Below, piece after piece: positions 38,598 to 48,628 of a stretch of 64,000 nucleotides of DNA. The translations under genes were made by a program, and so were the position numbers. How positions within the stretch are numbered: position 1 is the stretch's first letter; the number at the start of each line of letters is the position of its first letter. The stretch comes from Asticcacaulis sp. AND118 (GTDB lineage: Bacteria > Pseudomonadota > Alphaproteobacteria > Caulobacterales > Caulobacteraceae), in the NCBI RefSeq assembly GCF_020535245.1, contig NZ_CP084910.1, positions 1,836,501 through 1,900,500 of the forward strand. Direction: 5' to 3'. The notes beneath the pieces are model-generated. The model worked only from the letters and a program-made list of their open reading frames with translations, was not told the DNA's origin and ran no database searches.

Positions 38598-39034
38598 GCA
38601 TTTCCGCCCGCGACGCCAACGACTACGCCGCTCAGCTTCTCATCCTGACCGAGCGCCTGACCGAGCGCCTGACCGGCGAGACCGAGGCGCTGGAGGCTCA
38701 TCGTCCGCTCGACATCCGCGAATCGGTCGAGGAGACGCGCAGCCTGTCGGCCCTGTATCGTCAGGAAAGCGCCCGCCTCAAGGCCGATCCGTCGCGCCTG
38801 AAAGGCCTCAGCAACGCCCACAAGGACAGCCTGCGCCGCGCCACCGAAGCCTTTGTGACTATCTCGGAACGCCATGCCCGCGCCGTCGAAGCCGCCAAGG
38901 CCATCTCCGAAGGGCTGATGAAGGCCGTCGCCGACTCGCTCAACGAAACGCGCAAGCCCAGCCTGACCTACGGTCCCGGCGCGGCCATCAGCGACCGCAA
39001 CCCGCAATCGCTCAACTACGGCTTCAAAGCCTGA
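38594..39034 (+). CDS. flbY: Flagellar protein FlbY (FlgN-like)
   Basis: A 146-residue, mostly helical protein at the position of flbY in the Caulobacter flgI-cheL-flbY operon. Heptad-like Leu patterns occur from residue 12 to 115 (LLILTERLTERLTGETEALE). The C-terminus LTYGPGAAISDRNPQSLNYG is typical. It resembles FlgN-type export chaperones in size and helicity, but this role is inference. Its start overlaps the cheL stop by 4 bases. Confidence 0.82.
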   Translation: MSISARDANDYAAQLLILTERLTERLTGETEALEAHRPLDIRESVEETRSLSALYRQESARLKADPSRLKGLSNAHKDSLRRATEAFVTISERHARAVEAAKAISEGLMKAVADSLNETRKPSLTYGPGAAISDRNPQSLNYGFKA

Positions 39035-39035
39035 C

Positions 39036-39635
39036 TCACTCCTGCGGCGTGTAACGTTGCGGGTCGGATCGGCTGCGGTTGACGCGCTGCCAGTATTCCG
39101 TACTGCCGGGGTCGGTCCTGTAGCGTCGCGCCTTCTCATTGGCCGCCACCTGTTGGTCCCAGTAGGGTTGCGCGCCGGGCTTGACCGGCACCGGACCGGT
39201 CTGCCGCAGGCCGCGCTCCGGACAGTCCGGCGGCAAGGGCGCTCCGCTCATCATCGCCTTGCGGCAATCCTGACCGTGACGCAAAACCGCCCCCAGCCTT
39301 TCCCGTTCGGCCATATCGTGGGATCGGGCGGAAAGGGCGTTACCTTCGACCACGACAGGCACCACATCGGAGGGTTTGGCCGCCGCCGATGACCGGCGAT
39401 AAGCCGGTGCGTTCGCCGCCTGCGCGGCCTCGCTTCGCACCGCCTGCGTCCTGACGGCCCTTTGCGGCACCAGCCATACCTCCGCCGCGGGCAGGACCGC
39501 CGGCGTCTCGCGGACCTTGCGCGAAATGAGGAACAGCAGACCCAGCGCCAGATGCGCGCCGGCAACGATCAGCACCACGATCCCCGTCTGCCGCCATTGG
39601 CCAATCTGCCGCCCCTGGATGTCGCGCTGCGCCAT
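39036..39635 (-). CDS. Hypothetical single-span membrane protein
   Basis: A 199-residue protein with a cytoplasmic N-terminus, one membrane helix (about residues 18-38), then an Ala/Arg/Pro-rich periplasmic region and a basic Tyr/Trp/Arg-rich C-terminus. The layout resembles TonB-like or energy-transducing proteins, but no TonB C-terminal domain is evident. Two Cys in the second half (DCRKAMM ... PDCPERG) could form a disulfide. The start at 39635 has GAGAAGGGG upstream. No family recognised. It is convergent with flbY and divergent from uvrA. Confidence 0.65.
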   Translation of the reverse strand: MAQRDIQGRQIGQWRQTGIVVLIVAGAHLALGLLFLISRKVRETPAVLPAAEVWLVPQRAVRTQAVRSEAAQAANAPAYRRSSAAAKPSDVVPVVVEGNALSARSHDMAERERLGAVLRHGQDCRKAMMSGAPLPPDCPERGLRQTGPVPVKPGAQPYWDQQVAANEKARRYRTDPGSTEYWQRVNRSRSDPQRYTPQE

Positions 39636-39714
39636 GTCGTCCCCTTCTCCCGCAGAATGAGACAAACAATCCGGCCTTTATATGGTTCGCCGTGGACACA
39701 AATTTTACAAAAGC

Positions 39715-39729
39715 GTTCGCAAAACGTTC
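39715..39729. promoter_or_regulatory. LexA box (GTTC-N7-GTTC) upstream of uvrA
   Basis: GTTC-GCAAAAC-GTTC is an exact match to the alphaproteobacterial LexA direct repeat. It lies about 105-150 bp before the possible uvrA starts. uvrA is a classic SOS gene, so the site is credible. It could also reach the divergent gene ending at 39635. Confidence 0.85.
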
Positions 39730-39865
39730 TTGCACGCCTCATTCAAATGAGGCAGGTGTCTGCTGACACTTTTTCGACGCCGCCATTATACCTATATGAC
39801 GGCGACTGCCCCCTCCCCGATGGATGTGCGTAATGGCCGATAGCGGACACGACAAGGATATGCTG

Positions 39866-42766
39866 ATGAGCAGCTCCAACCTGATGCAGGGCTTCATCAA
39901 GGTGCGCGGCGCGCGCGAGCATAACCTCAAGGGCGTCGACGTCGATATTCCGCGCGGCAAGCTGGTCGTGCTGACCGGTCTGTCGGGGTCGGGCAAGTCG
40001 TCGCTCGCCTTCGACACCATCTATGCCGAGGGTCAGCGCCGTTACGTCGAAAGCTTGTCGGCCTATGCGCGGCAATTCCTTGAACTGATGTCGAAGCCCG
40101 ACGTCGATCTGATCGAAGGTCTGTCGCCGGCCATCTCCATCGAGCAGAAGACGACCTCGAAGAACCCGCGCTCGACCGTCGGCACGGTGACCGAAATCCA
40201 CGACTATATGCGCCTTCTGTGGGCGCGCACCGGCGTGCCCTATTCGCCCGCCACCGGCCTGCCCATCGAGAGCCAGACCATCTCGCAGATGGTCGACAAG
40301 ATCATGGCCCTGCCCGAAGGGACGCGTCTGCTGTTGCTGGCCCCCTTCGTGCGCGGCCGCAAGGGCGAATACAAGAAGGAGATCGCCGACCTTCAGCGTC
40401 AGGGCTTCCAGCGCCTGAAGATCGACGGCCAGTACTACGCCATCGAAGAGGCTCCCAAGCTCGACAAGAAGTACAAGCACGATATCGACGTCGTCGTGGA
40501 CCGTGTGGTCGTGAAGGGCGGGCTGATGCAGCGTCTGGCCGACTCGCTTGAGACCGCGCTTCGCCTCGCCGACGGTCTGGCCATCGCCGAGTTCGCCGAT
40601 ATTGCCGAGGGCGAGACCGAGCCGAAGCGCATCATCTTCTCGGAAAAGTTCGCCTGCCCCGTCTCCGGCTTCACCATTGCCGAGATCGAGCCGCGCCTGT
40701 TCTCGTTCAACAATCCGTTCGGCGCCTGCCCGACCTGCGACGGTCTGGGCGTCAAGCTGACCTTCGACCGTTCGCTGATCGTGCCGGACGAAGGCGTCAG
40801 CCTCAAGGACGGGGCCATCGCGCCGTGGTCCAAAGGCCCCTCGCCGCTCTACGGGCAAACGCTCGAAGCCCTATCGGCCCATTACGGCTTCAAAATGGAC
40901 ACCAAATGGCGCGCCCTGACGCCCGAAGCTCAGGACGTCATCCTGCTGGGGTCCGGCTCGGAAAAGATCAAGTTCGTCTATCAGGACGGCACGCGCCGCT
41001 ACGACGTGACCAAGCCGTTCGAGGGCGTCATTCCGAACATGGAACGCCGCTACCGCGAAACCGACTCCTCGTGGGTGCGCGAAGACCTCGGCCGCTATCA
41101 GGCCGAAACCCCGTGCGAGGCCTGCGGCGGCAAGCGTCTCAAGCCCGAAGCCCTGGCCGTGAAGGTCCACGCCAAGGATATCGCCGAAATCTCCGGCCTG
41201 TCGATCAGAAAGGCGCACGACTGGTTCGCCGATCTGCAAAACCATCTGACGGAAAAGCAGATGGACATCGCCCGTCGCATCCTGAAAGAGATCCTCGACC
41301 GCCTGAACTTCCTCAATGCGGTGGGCCTCGACTATCTCAACCTCTCGCGCAATTCAGGCACGCTGTCGGGCGGCGAAAGCCAGCGCATCCGTCTGGCCTC
41401 GCAGATCGGTTCGGGCCTGACCGGTGTGCTCTACGTGCTCGATGAGCCGTCGATCGGCCTGCACCAGCGGGACAACGACCGCCTGCTCGAAAGCCTGAAA
41501 GGATTGCGCGATCTCGGCAACTCGGTGCTGGTGGTCGAACACGACGAAGACGCCATCCTCACCGCCGACTACGTCATCGACATGGGCCCCGCCGCCGGCG
41601 TCCACGGCGGTCAGGTCGTGGCCGAGGGCACGCCTGAGCAGGTCAAGAACAATCCCGACTCGCTGACGGGCCAGTACCTGACCGGCAAGCGCGAAATCCC
41701 CCTCTTCTTCTCCAGGGACACGGACGAGGAGCGCCGCCCGATCAATAAAAAGAAGATGCTCAAGGTCATCGGCGCGCGCGGCAACAACCTCAAGAACGTC
41801 ACCGGCGAAATCCCGGTCGGCGTCATGACCTGCATCACCGGCGTCTCCGGCGGCGGCAAATCGACCTTCACGCTGGAAACCCTGCACAAGGCGGCGGCGC
41901 GGCGGCTGAACAACGCCTCGGCCAATGCCGCCGTTCACGACAAGATCGAGGGGCTGGAGTTTTTCGACAAGGTGGTCGAGATCGATCAGTCGCCCATCGG
42001 GCGCACCCCGCGCTCGAACCCCGCCACCTATACCGGGGCCTTCGGGCCGATCCGCGACTGGTACGCCGGCCTGCCGGAATCGAAGGCCCGCGGCTACGGG
42101 CCGGGGCGCTTCTCTTTCAACGTCAAGGGCGGGCGCTGCGAAGCCTGCACCGGCGACGGCCTGATCAAGATCGAAATGCACTTCCTGCCCGATGTCTACG
42201 TCACCTGCGACGTGTGCAAGGGCAAGCGCTATAACCGCGAAACGCTGGAAATCTCGTTCAAGGGCCATTCTATCGCCGACGTGCTCGACATGACGGTCGA
42301 AGAAGGCGCCGAGGCCTTCAAGGCCGTGCCAACCATCCGCGACAAGCTGGAGACGCTCAAGCGCGTGGGCCTGGGCTATATCAAGATCGGTCAGCAGGCG
42401 ACGACGCTGTCGGGCGGCGAGGCGCAGCGCGTCAAGCTGTCGAAGGAACTGTCCAAGCGCGCCACGGGAAAGACCTTGTATATTCTCGACGAACCGACCA
42501 CCGGTCTGCATTTCGAGGACACGCGCAAACTGCTGGAAGTGCTGCACGAACTGACCGATCACGGCAATACGGTCGTGGTCATCGAGCACAATCTCGACGT
42601 CATCAAGACGGCAGACTGGCTGCTCGACTTCGGCCCGGAAGGCGGCGACGGCGGCGGTGAAATCGTGGCCTTCGGCACGCCGGAAAAGGTCGCCGAAAAT
42701 CCGAAGTCGTGGACCGGCAAGTATCTCAAGGACATTCTGGCGCGTCACAAGGCGCGGAAAGCGTAA
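39866..42766 (+). CDS. uvrA: Excinuclease ABC subunit A
   Basis: A 966-residue nucleotide-excision repair ATPase with two ABC modules. Walker A motifs are GLSGSGKSS and GVSGGGKST. Zinc modules are visible: CPVSGF ... [14 protein letters not shown] and CEACTGDG ... [11 protein letters not shown] signatures [12 protein letters not shown] and [12 protein letters not shown] are intact. It scans DNA for damage with UvrB. The start at 39866 has AAGGA at proper distance; ATGs at 39833 and 39824 are alternatives. It is preceded by a LexA box, so SOS induction is expected. Confidence 0.97.
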   Translation: MSSSNLMQGFIKVRGAREHNLKGVDVDIPRGKLVVLTGLSGSGKSSLAFDTIYAEGQRRYVESLSAYARQFLELMSKPDVDLIEGLSPAISIEQKTTSKNPRSTVGTVTEIHDYMRLLWARTGVPYSPATGLPIESQTISQMVDKIMALPEGTRLLLLAPFVRGRKGEYKKEIADLQRQGFQRLKIDGQYYAIEEAPKLDKKYKHDIDVVVDRVVVKGGLMQRLADSLETALRLADGLAIAEFADIAEGETEPKRIIFSEKFACPVSGFTIAEIEPRLFSFNNPFGACPTCDGLGVKLTFDRSLIVPDEGVSLKDGAIAPWSKGPSPLYGQTLEALSAHYGFKMDTKWRALTPEAQDVILLGSGSEKIKFVYQDGTRRYDVTKPFEGVIPNMERRYRETDSSWVREDLGRYQAETPCEACGGKRLKPEALAVKVHAKDIAEISGLSIRKAHDWFADLQNHLTEKQMDIARRILKEILDRLNFLNAVGLDYLNLSRNSGTLSGGESQRIRLASQIGSGLTGVLYVLDEPSIGLHQRDNDRLLESLKGLRDLGNSVLVVEHDEDAILTADYVIDMGPAAGVHGGQVVAEGTPEQVKNNPDSLTGQYLTGKREIPLFFSRDTDEERRPINKKKMLKVIGARGNNLKNVTGEIPVGVMTCITGVSGGGKSTFTLETLHKAAARRLNNASANAAVHDKIEGLEFFDKVVEIDQSPIGRTPRSNPATYTGAFGPIRDWYAGLPESKARGYGPGRFSFNVKGGRCEACTGDGLIKIEMHFLPDVYVTCDVCKGKRYNRETLEISFKGHSIADVLDMTVEEGAEAFKAVPTIRDKLETLKRVGLGYIKIGQQATTLSGGEAQRVKLSKELSKRATGKTLYILDEPTTGLHFEDTRKLLEVLHELTDHGNTVVVIEHNLDVIKTADWLLDFGPEGGDGGGEIVAFGTPEKVAENPKSWTGKYLKDILARHKARKA

Positions 42767-42767
42767 T

Positions 42768-42803
42768 CTCTCCTCCCCATCGCTTAAGCGACAGGGAGGA
42801 GAG
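42768..42803. repeat. Solo arm of the palindromic MITE-like element
   Basis: CTCTCCTCCC, CAT, CGCT, TA, AGCG, ACA, GGGAGGAGAG: a hairpin directly after the uvrA stop. The same sequence forms each end of the larger element at 48471-48622. It could act as the uvrA transcript end. Confidence 0.75.
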
Positions 42804-42879
42804 TTGGAAACATGAACCCCGCGTTAACCCTATTCGGGCATCAATCTGGACAATCACTGCCCAGATTCGGATTCCCTCC

Positions 42880-43740
42880 ATGCGCCGCCCAGTTCTGCTT
42901 CTTACGGTTGCCGCCTTCGCGCTGATGAGCGCCGGCCTGTCCGGCTGCGGCAAGAAGGCCGAGCCCGGCGAAGCGCACGCTGCCGAGGGCGCAGGGCATG
43001 GCGAGCCCCACGGTGACGACGGCCATGGCGGCGGCGGTCAAGGCGCGGCGGGCGACGTCACGCACTGGAGCTATGAGGGGGATGACGGCCCGACCCATTG
43101 GGGCGATCTGGGCACCGAGAACAAGCTGTGCAAGAGCGGTCCGCGTCAGTCACCGATCAATCTCAGTGGCATCGCGGCGCCCAAGGCCGTCAATCTGACG
43201 CTGGACTACACCTCATCCCCGGCCAAGATCCAGAATCTGGGGCATGTCATTCAGGTGTCACCGACCGATGGCGGCGGCGTGGTGATGGATGGTGTGCGTT
43301 ATAAGCTGGTGCAGTTCCACTTCCACACCCCGTCCGAACATACGATCAACGGTCACCGCGCGGCTATCGAAACCCATTTCGTCCACAAGAATGACAAGGG
43401 CAATCTGCTGGTTATCGGTGTTCTGTCGGATGTCGGCGTGGCCGACCCCATGCTGGCCCCCATCTGGACATGGCTGCCGACCGATCCGGGCCCGGCCGCT
43501 CTCATCCCCGACCTGCTGGTCAATGCCCGCGACCTGATGCCGGCGACCGAAGAATTCTATGCCTATTCGGGCTCGCTCACCACGCCGCCATGCACAGAAA
43601 AAGTGACATGGATGGTCTATGCCTCGCCCCTGTCGATTTCACCGGAGCAGGTGGACGCCTATCAGCGCCTGACCGGACCGAACGCCCGTCCGATCCAGCC
43701 ACCGCAGGATCGCGACATTCTGCACATTGTCGGGGGCTAA
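42880..43740 (+). CDS. Alpha-type carbonic anhydrase, lipoprotein
   Basis: A 286-residue protein with a lipobox (GLSGC, Cys23), a His/Gly-rich linker (about residues 31-58), then an alpha-carbonic anhydrase domain. The zinc histidines are His147, His149 (QFHFHTPSEH) and His166 (ETHFVH). PRQSPINL and SGSLTTPPCTE are family signatures, and Cys84 with the Cys of PPC probably form the usual disulfide. It interconverts CO2 and bicarbonate in the periplasm. The His-rich linker may bind metal. Confidence 0.93.
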   Translation: MRRPVLLLTVAAFALMSAGLSGCGKKAEPGEAHAAEGAGHGEPHGDDGHGGGGQGAAGDVTHWSYEGDDGPTHWGDLGTENKLCKSGPRQSPINLSGIAAPKAVNLTLDYTSSPAKIQNLGHVIQVSPTDGGGVVMDGVRYKLVQFHFHTPSEHTINGHRAAIETHFVHKNDKGNLLVIGVLSDVGVADPMLAPIWTWLPTDPGPAALIPDLLVNARDLMPATEEFYAYSGSLTTPPCTEKVTWMVYASPLSISPEQVDAYQRLTGPNARPIQPPQDRDILHIVGG

Positions 43741-44636
43741 GCCTTCGTCGTGTTTTTCAGCATCTGATAGGCCGCTGCGACCGCACCGATCATGATGGCC
43801 GTGGTCAGCGGCGCGATGACGCCATTGACGGCCAGATAGACCCCGGTCAGCGGCTCGACAATGTTGGCCAGTTGCGACACGTCCGGGCGCGGCACCTGAT
43901 CGACCGTCGTGACATCGTGACCGGTAACCAGCACGGCCAGCGCCATGTACACGGTCTGGGCCAGCATACTGACCACCACCGCCATCAGAAACGCCACGAC
44001 AAAGCCTCCCAGCAGCGACCAGAAGCGGCCCTGAGTCAGGCGGATCGAACCCGTCAGATTGAAGTGCCCTTCATCGAAGCTCTGCACGCTGACCATGGAC
44101 AGGCGCACCATCAGCCAGATGTTGAATCCCATGGCCGCCACGGCCGTCAGCGCGCCGATCACGGGCACAATGGCCTGCGACAAGGCGCCGGCCAGCAGGG
44201 ACAGCAGCCCGCCAAGAATGGCCAGAGCGACCGCGCTCAGCAGCGTCACCACGATGATGACCAGAGCCAGCACGAAGGACAGCGCCACCTGACGCACCTC
44301 GTCAACCCCCAGACGCAGGAAGCCGAAACGCGGCGAGTGTCCGCCGAGAACCGCCCGGTAGATGGCGCAGGTGATGATGGCGGAAAAGACCAGCGTGACC
44401 ATCAGGGCCAGCAGATAGGCCGGCCCCAGACGCACGACCATCTCACCGGCCTTTTCGGGGTCGTTCGGCAACTGCCCCTGAATAAGCGCGTTCCATTCCG
44501 GCCCGGCCACGGACATCAGCAAGGCGGTCGACAGGATCAGCGCCACCAGCAGCACCATCCCCCACCACAGGATCAGGATGGGCCGCTCACGGATGATGCG
44601 GAAGCCTTCAAAGGCGAAATCGACGGACGAAGCCAT
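43737..44636 (-). CDS. Polytopic membrane protein of unknown function (first of a pair)
   Basis: A 299-residue protein with about six hydrophobic segments after an N-terminal amphipathic stretch (FAFEGFRIIRERP). The pattern resembles the membrane domains found in bacterial DUF/GPDPase-membrane-type proteins, but no catalytic motif is seen. It is followed upstream on the same strand by another protein of the same design (44663-45466), 26 bp apart. Its stop interlocks with that of the carbonic anhydrase gene. No firm family. Confidence 0.7.
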   Translation of the reverse strand: MASSVDFAFEGFRIIRERPILILWWGMVLLVALILSTALLMSVAGPEWNALIQGQLPNDPEKAGEMVVRLGPAYLLALMVTLVFSAIITCAIYRAVLGGHSPRFGFLRLGVDEVRQVALSFVLALVIIVVTLLSAVALAILGGLLSLLAGALSQAIVPVIGALTAVAAMGFNIWLMVRLSMVSVQSFDEGHFNLTGSIRLTQGRFWSLLGGFVVAFLMAVVVSMLAQTVYMALAVLVTGHDVTTVDQVPRPDVSQLANIVEPLTGVYLAVNGVIAPLTTAIMIGAVAAAYQMLKNTTKA

Positions 44637-44662
44637 GCAAAAAACCGGGGAGCGAAAACAAT

Positions 44663-45466
44663 CTATCCCTTAGCGCGAAGTGCGCTGATTTGCCTATAGG
44701 CCGAGGCCAAAAAAGCAATGCCGAGCGGCATGAAGACAACGACGCCCAGCGCCAGATTGATCACGCCTCCCAAAGGCATCCCCGCCACGACGGCCAGCGA
44801 CGGCATGAGCGTGCTGAGGAAAATGAAGGGCAGCAGGATATAGGCGTAGCCGAGGAACAGCTTGACCGTCTGCCCCGAAGACAGGTTCAGCGCATTGAGC
44901 GACACCACACGATGTTCGGCCACCGTGGCGGCGCGGTGCAGCCACAGCTTCACCGTCAGAATGGTCAGGATCAGCAGGACGGCGAATATAGCCAGCGCCA
45001 CCACGACGCCCTGCGGCTGCGGTCCATTGATCAGGGTCATCAGCAGGGCGTGCGGCGTGCGGAAGCTGTCTTCCGGCAGGCCCGCCGCCCCCATGAACAG
45101 GGCCAGCACCACCGCGCCGGTCACGAAGACCATGCTCCAGAACAGCAGGACCAGCGCGCTGGCGGCCAGCAGACGGCGCTCGGGCCTGCCGAACTGCAAC
45201 CCGCCAAAACCCAATCCTTCGGACGCCGCGTAGCGCTCACCGAACAGAACCAGCCGGTACAGCGCGCCCGCCGCCGCCGTATGGGCGATGACCCCCAGCA
45301 CGATCAACAGGCGACGCACCCACATATCGAGAAACGGCAGGTGCCCCAGCAGCAGGATAACAAACAAGGCGGCCAGAACCAGCCCGGCCCTGCGCCACAT
45401 AAGCGGCAGGGCCTGCCCCGCCGCCTTCAGCGCACCGATCAGATGAAAGGCCGTGCCGAAACTCAT
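44663..45466 (-). CDS. Polytopic membrane protein of unknown function (second of a pair)
   Basis: A 267-residue protein with about six hydrophobic segments. The start at 45466 (MSFGTAFHLIGALK) is preferred; the frame could run to 45721 but would then overlap trmFO. Both members of the pair begin with a short amphipathic helix before the first span and end with a similar Ala-Tyr-Gln/Arg segment (AAAYQML and ASAYRQI), so they may be diverged paralogues working together. No motif reveals function. Confidence 0.7.
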   Translation of the reverse strand: MSFGTAFHLIGALKAAGQALPLMWRRAGLVLAALFVILLLGHLPFLDMWVRRLLIVLGVIAHTAAAGALYRLVLFGERYAASEGLGFGGLQFGRPERRLLAASALVLLFWSMVFVTGAVVLALFMGAAGLPEDSFRTPHALLMTLINGPQPQGVVVALAIFAVLLILTILTVKLWLHRAATVAEHRVVSLNALNLSSGQTVKLFLGYAYILLPFIFLSTLMPSLAVVAGMPLGGVINLALGVVVFMPLGIAFLASAYRQISALRAKG

Positions 45467-45616
45467 ATCCCGATAATCCCCAACTGCCCCAAAAGCCTGC
45501 GGCGTTAACCCTAGGCGGGGCGTACTGTTAAACAAATCCTTTCCCTTTAAAAGGGCAAAGGCGAAACCGCCGGCGTTTTTCATCCGGGCCGTGACATCGC
45601 CATACGATCTAATTAT

Positions 45617-47065
45617 ATGAGCCGCATGACAATCCAACCCGTACACATTATCGGCGGCGGACTCGCCGGTTCCGAAGCCGCCTGGCAACTGGCTCAGGCC
45701 GGCGTTCCCGCCATCATCCACGAGATGCGTGGCGAGCCCTCAAGCGGCGAAGCGGTAGGGCAACCCAAAGTCAAAATGACCGACGCGCACCAGACCGACG
45801 GCCTCGCCGAACTGGTCTGCTCCAATTCCTTCCGTTCCGACGACTGGGAATTCAACGCCGTCGGTCTGCTGCACGCCGAGATGCGCCGCGGCAACTCGCT
45901 GATCATGGCCTGCGCCGACAAGCATCAGGTGCCCGCCGGCGGCGCGCTGGCTGTCGATCGCGACGGCTTTTCGCAGGCGGTCACCGCCGCGCTGGAAGCG
46001 CATCCGCTGGTGACCATCCGGCGCGAGGAAATCACTTCGCTAAAGGACACCGACTGGGCCAATATCATCTGCGCCACCGGCCCGCTGACCTCGGAATCCC
46101 TGTCCGATGTCATTCTGGAACTGACCGGCGAAGGACATTTAAGCTTCTTCGACGCCATCGCCCCCATCGTCCATGCCGACTCCATCGACATGTCGATCGC
46201 CTGGCGTCAGTCGCGCTACGACAAGGAAGGCCCCGGCGGCGACGCGGCGGCCTATATCAACTGTCCCATGACCAGGGACCAGTACGAGGCCTTTGTCGAC
46301 GCCCTGCTGAGCGGTCCCAAGGCCGATTTCAAGGCATGGGAGCACGTCCCCTATTTCGACGGCTGCCTGCCGATCGAAGTGATGGCCGAGCGCGGCCGCG
46401 AGACCCTGCGCTTCGGCCCGATGAAGCCGGTCGGCCTGACCGATCCCAACAACCCGACCGTCAAGCCGCACGCCATCGTGCAACTGCGTCAGGATAATGC
46501 TCTGGGGACACTGTACAATCTGGTCGGCTTCCAGACCAAGCTGAAGCACGGCGCGCAGGCCGAGGTCTTCCGCATGATCCCCGGCCTGCAGGACGCGCAG
46601 TTCGCGCGTCTGGGCGGGCTGCATCGCAACACCTTCATCCAGTCGCCCAAGGTGCTGGGGGCGGACCTGCGCCTCAAACGTCTGATCGGCGAGCGCTCGC
46701 TGCGTTTCGCGGGTCAGATCACCGGCGTCGAAGGCTATGTCGAGAGCGCTGCCATGGGCCTGCTGGCCGGGCGGTTCGCCGCCGCCGAAGCCAGGGGCGA
46801 GACCCTGCCCCCGCCGCCGCCGACAACGGCTCTGGGCGCGCTGATCGGGCACATCACCGGCGGACATCTCACCGATGAAAAATCTTCTTTCCAACCGATG
46901 AACATCAATTACGGTCTGCTGCCGCCGATGGAGGCCCCGAAGGTCGACGACGACGGCAAGAAGATTCCGACCAAGGATCGCACCCGCGCCAAGAAACGCC
47001 TGATGAGCCTCAGGGCCTTGCGCGATATCGAGACATGGTTAAAAACAGAGGCAGTCTCCGCCTGA
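45617..47065 (+). CDS. trmFO: Methylenetetrahydrofolate--tRNA (uracil-54-C5)-methyltransferase
   Basis: A 482-residue flavoprotein that forms ribothymidine at tRNA position 54 with methylene-THF as carbon donor. The FAD-binding motif is [16 protein letters not shown] near residue 11. [39 protein letters not shown] and GLHRNTFI are strongly conserved family segments. ATG at 45617 or the ATG three codons later both give normal N-termini. Its presence implies a folate-dependent T54 route instead of TrmA. Confidence 0.96.
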   Translation: MSRMTIQPVHIIGGGLAGSEAAWQLAQAGVPAIIHEMRGEPSSGEAVGQPKVKMTDAHQTDGLAELVCSNSFRSDDWEFNAVGLLHAEMRRGNSLIMACADKHQVPAGGALAVDRDGFSQAVTAALEAHPLVTIRREEITSLKDTDWANIICATGPLTSESLSDVILELTGEGHLSFFDAIAPIVHADSIDMSIAWRQSRYDKEGPGGDAAAYINCPMTRDQYEAFVDALLSGPKADFKAWEHVPYFDGCLPIEVMAERGRETLRFGPMKPVGLTDPNNPTVKPHAIVQLRQDNALGTLYNLVGFQTKLKHGAQAEVFRMIPGLQDAQFARLGGLHRNTFIQSPKVLGADLRLKRLIGERSLRFAGQITGVEGYVESAAMGLLAGRFAAAEARGETLPPPPPTTALGALIGHITGGHLTDEKSSFQPMNINYGLLPPMEAPKVDDDGKKIPTKDRTRAKKRLMSLRALRDIETWLKTEAVSA

Positions 47066-47090
47066 GCGCCGCCTGAAATGTGTGTGTGTG

Positions 47091-47780
47091 ATGAAAGCCC
47101 TCAAGTCCCTTCTTGCCGTATCCGTCATCGCATTGGCCGGTTGTGCGTCCACCGAGACGCCGCCCGTGGTCACGCCGCCGCCGGTCGTCATCCCCTCTTC
47201 GCTGTCGCCGCAGCCCGTGCTGCTGTTCGACGTGCAGAAGGAAGGGCGCAAGCTCTATACGCTCAATGACGAGTTCCCTTACTGCGACAAGGTGACGGGC
47301 AAGGTGGTGGTGGTGCCGAAATGGTTCCGCACCGACTTTGCTTCGGTGCCGTGGTTCGGGCAGTTCGCTGTCAACACCAACGGCCCGACCATCCGCGCCG
47401 CCATCGTCCACGACTGGCTCTACGCCATCGGCGAGCCGGGCAAGCGTCAGGAAGCCGACGACATCTTCTATCGCGCCATGCGCAAGTGGGGCGTCAGCGA
47501 GATCGAGGCGCGCATCGCCTATAATGCCGTGCGTCAGGGCGGCGAGCGCGGCTATGCGCTGGCGTCGGACTGGGTATTCGTCAATCCCGCCGAACCCAAT
47601 GCGCGCTTCCCCGCCCCCTTCGCCAAGCCGAAGACCGGCGTGATGATGACCCTGCCGCAATGCGCGGGTTTCGAGGCCATGGTGGCCAAGGGCTGGAAGG
47701 CCTATCCGCAGTACCCGGTTCAGACCTTGCCCGTTGTCGTGGAACCGCCGAAAAAGAAGCCGCTGTTCGGGATCGGCTAA
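47091..47780 (+). CDS. DUF1353 family lipoprotein
   Basis: A 229-residue protein starting MKALKSLLAV with lipobox IALAGC (Cys ~17) and a Pro/Thr/Val linker. The DUF1353 core is clear: VPKWFRTDFASVPWF ... RAAIVHDWLYAIGEPGKRQEADDIFYRAMRKWGV. The conserved His-Asp and Asp residues hint at a hydrolase or metal site, but function is unknown. The domain also occurs in phages, but this copy is lipid-anchored and sits among housekeeping genes. The start lies just after a TGTGTGTGTG run. Confidence 0.85.
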   Translation: MKALKSLLAVSVIALAGCASTETPPVVTPPPVVIPSSLSPQPVLLFDVQKEGRKLYTLNDEFPYCDKVTGKVVVVPKWFRTDFASVPWFGQFAVNTNGPTIRAAIVHDWLYAIGEPGKRQEADDIFYRAMRKWGVSEIEARIAYNAVRQGGERGYALASDWVFVNPAEPNARFPAPFAKPKTGVMMTLPQCAGFEAMVAKGWKAYPQYPVQTLPVVVEPPKKKPLFGIG

Positions 47781-48463
47781 ATCCGACCTGTTATAAAGGC
47801 CCACAGCAGTTTGAGCCGCAACGACAAAGCGCCGCGCATGCGGCCCTGCCACAGGTCGCCGGCCACGGCCGCCGGCAGGACCAGCGGCAACAAGGCTGGC
47901 GGCACGCGTTTCATCTCTTGCCGTGCTTCACGGAACAGATGGCGGCCTTCGTCCATGCCGGCTTCCGCGATTTTCAGCCGTCCGGCCACCTTTAGCGCCG
48001 CCAGCGCCTGAAACCGCGCCGGGGCGAGCAAGGCTGACGCATCGGCCTCCGGCGACAGCACCTTCGCCGCCTGCGCGATCACCGCCGCCTGCCCCTTGTC
48101 GGCCACGCCCAGCGCGTCGCGCAGCGGCATCCGGCCATCCAGTTGCACGCGGTGCGCTTCGGTGGCGTCGATCAGAGCCTGTATATCGATGGCGTGACGT
48201 CCCGCCACCGCTTCCAGCGCCGCGCTCAGCGGGTGGTAGCGCACCTTGCGCCGGTCGCGGATCTCCTCCAGCGCCTCGATCCACCACGTATAGCGGATAT
48301 CGCCCAGCAGCGGCTCCGACACGCGGGCCGGCACGTCGCGCAGCACCTCGGCAAAGGCCAGCAGGGCCAGCACGTCCGCCCGCGTCTGCGCATCCTCGAT
48401 GAACTGCGCGGCTAAGCGCACAACCTCGTCACGCGGCACGGTTTCGGTTTCGTCTTCGGTCAT
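47777..48463 (-). CDS. Squalene/phytoene synthase-like protein
   Basis: A 228-residue, all-helical protein of the SQS/PSY fold, shorter than true squalene synthases (~280-350). RDVPARVSEPLLGDIRYTWWIEALEEI is the conserved start; LADK-type and second Asp-rich motifs are degenerate (for example LGVADKGQAA). It resembles NDUFAF6-type non-catalytic homologues more than active prenyl synthases. Such a gene commonly follows secDF in alphaproteobacteria. Enzymatic activity is doubtful. A palindromic element separates it from secDF. Confidence 0.78.
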   Translation of the reverse strand: MTEDETETVPRDEVVRLAAQFIEDAQTRADVLALLAFAEVLRDVPARVSEPLLGDIRYTWWIEALEEIRDRRKVRYHPLSAALEAVAGRHAIDIQALIDATEAHRVQLDGRMPLRDALGVADKGQAAVIAQAAKVLSPEADASALLAPARFQALAALKVAGRLKIAEAGMDEGRHLFREARQEMKRVPPALLPLVLPAAVAGDLWQGRMRGALSLRLKLLWAFITGRI

Positions 48464-48470
48464 TGATCTT

Positions 48471-48622
48471 CTCTCCTCCCTGTCGCGCAGCGATGGGGAG
48501 GTGGATTTTGAAGCGAAGCTTCAAAAGACGGAGGGGGATGCCTCAATCAGAGCTATCCCCCTCCACCATTCATCGCTGCACTCGAATGGTCCCCTCCCCA
48601 TCGCTATGCGACAGGGAGGAGA
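48471..48622. repeat. Palindromic MITE-like element (~150 bp)
   Basis: About 30-bp terminal inverted repeats share TCTCCTCCCTGTCGC and AGCGATGGGGAGG with two mismatches in the middle. Inner hairpins include TTTTGAAGC/GCTTCAAAA and GGAGGGGGAT/ATCCCCCTCC. No coding capacity. It fills the gap between secDF and the phytoene-synthase-like gene. The arm alone recurs after uvrA at 42768-42803. Confidence 0.82.
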
Positions 48623-48628
48623 ATAAAC

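Noticed and set aside
47091-47780. Possible prophage remnant because DUF1353 occurs in phages
   Set aside because: The protein is a lipoprotein, and the surrounding genes (trmFO, secDF) are conserved core genes. No integrase, structural gene or attachment site is near.
47777-48463. Hopanoid or carotenoid pathway gene (hpnC/hpnD/crtB)
   Set aside because: No other pathway genes are nearby, the Asp-rich motifs are degenerate, and the position after secDF fits the non-catalytic homologue.
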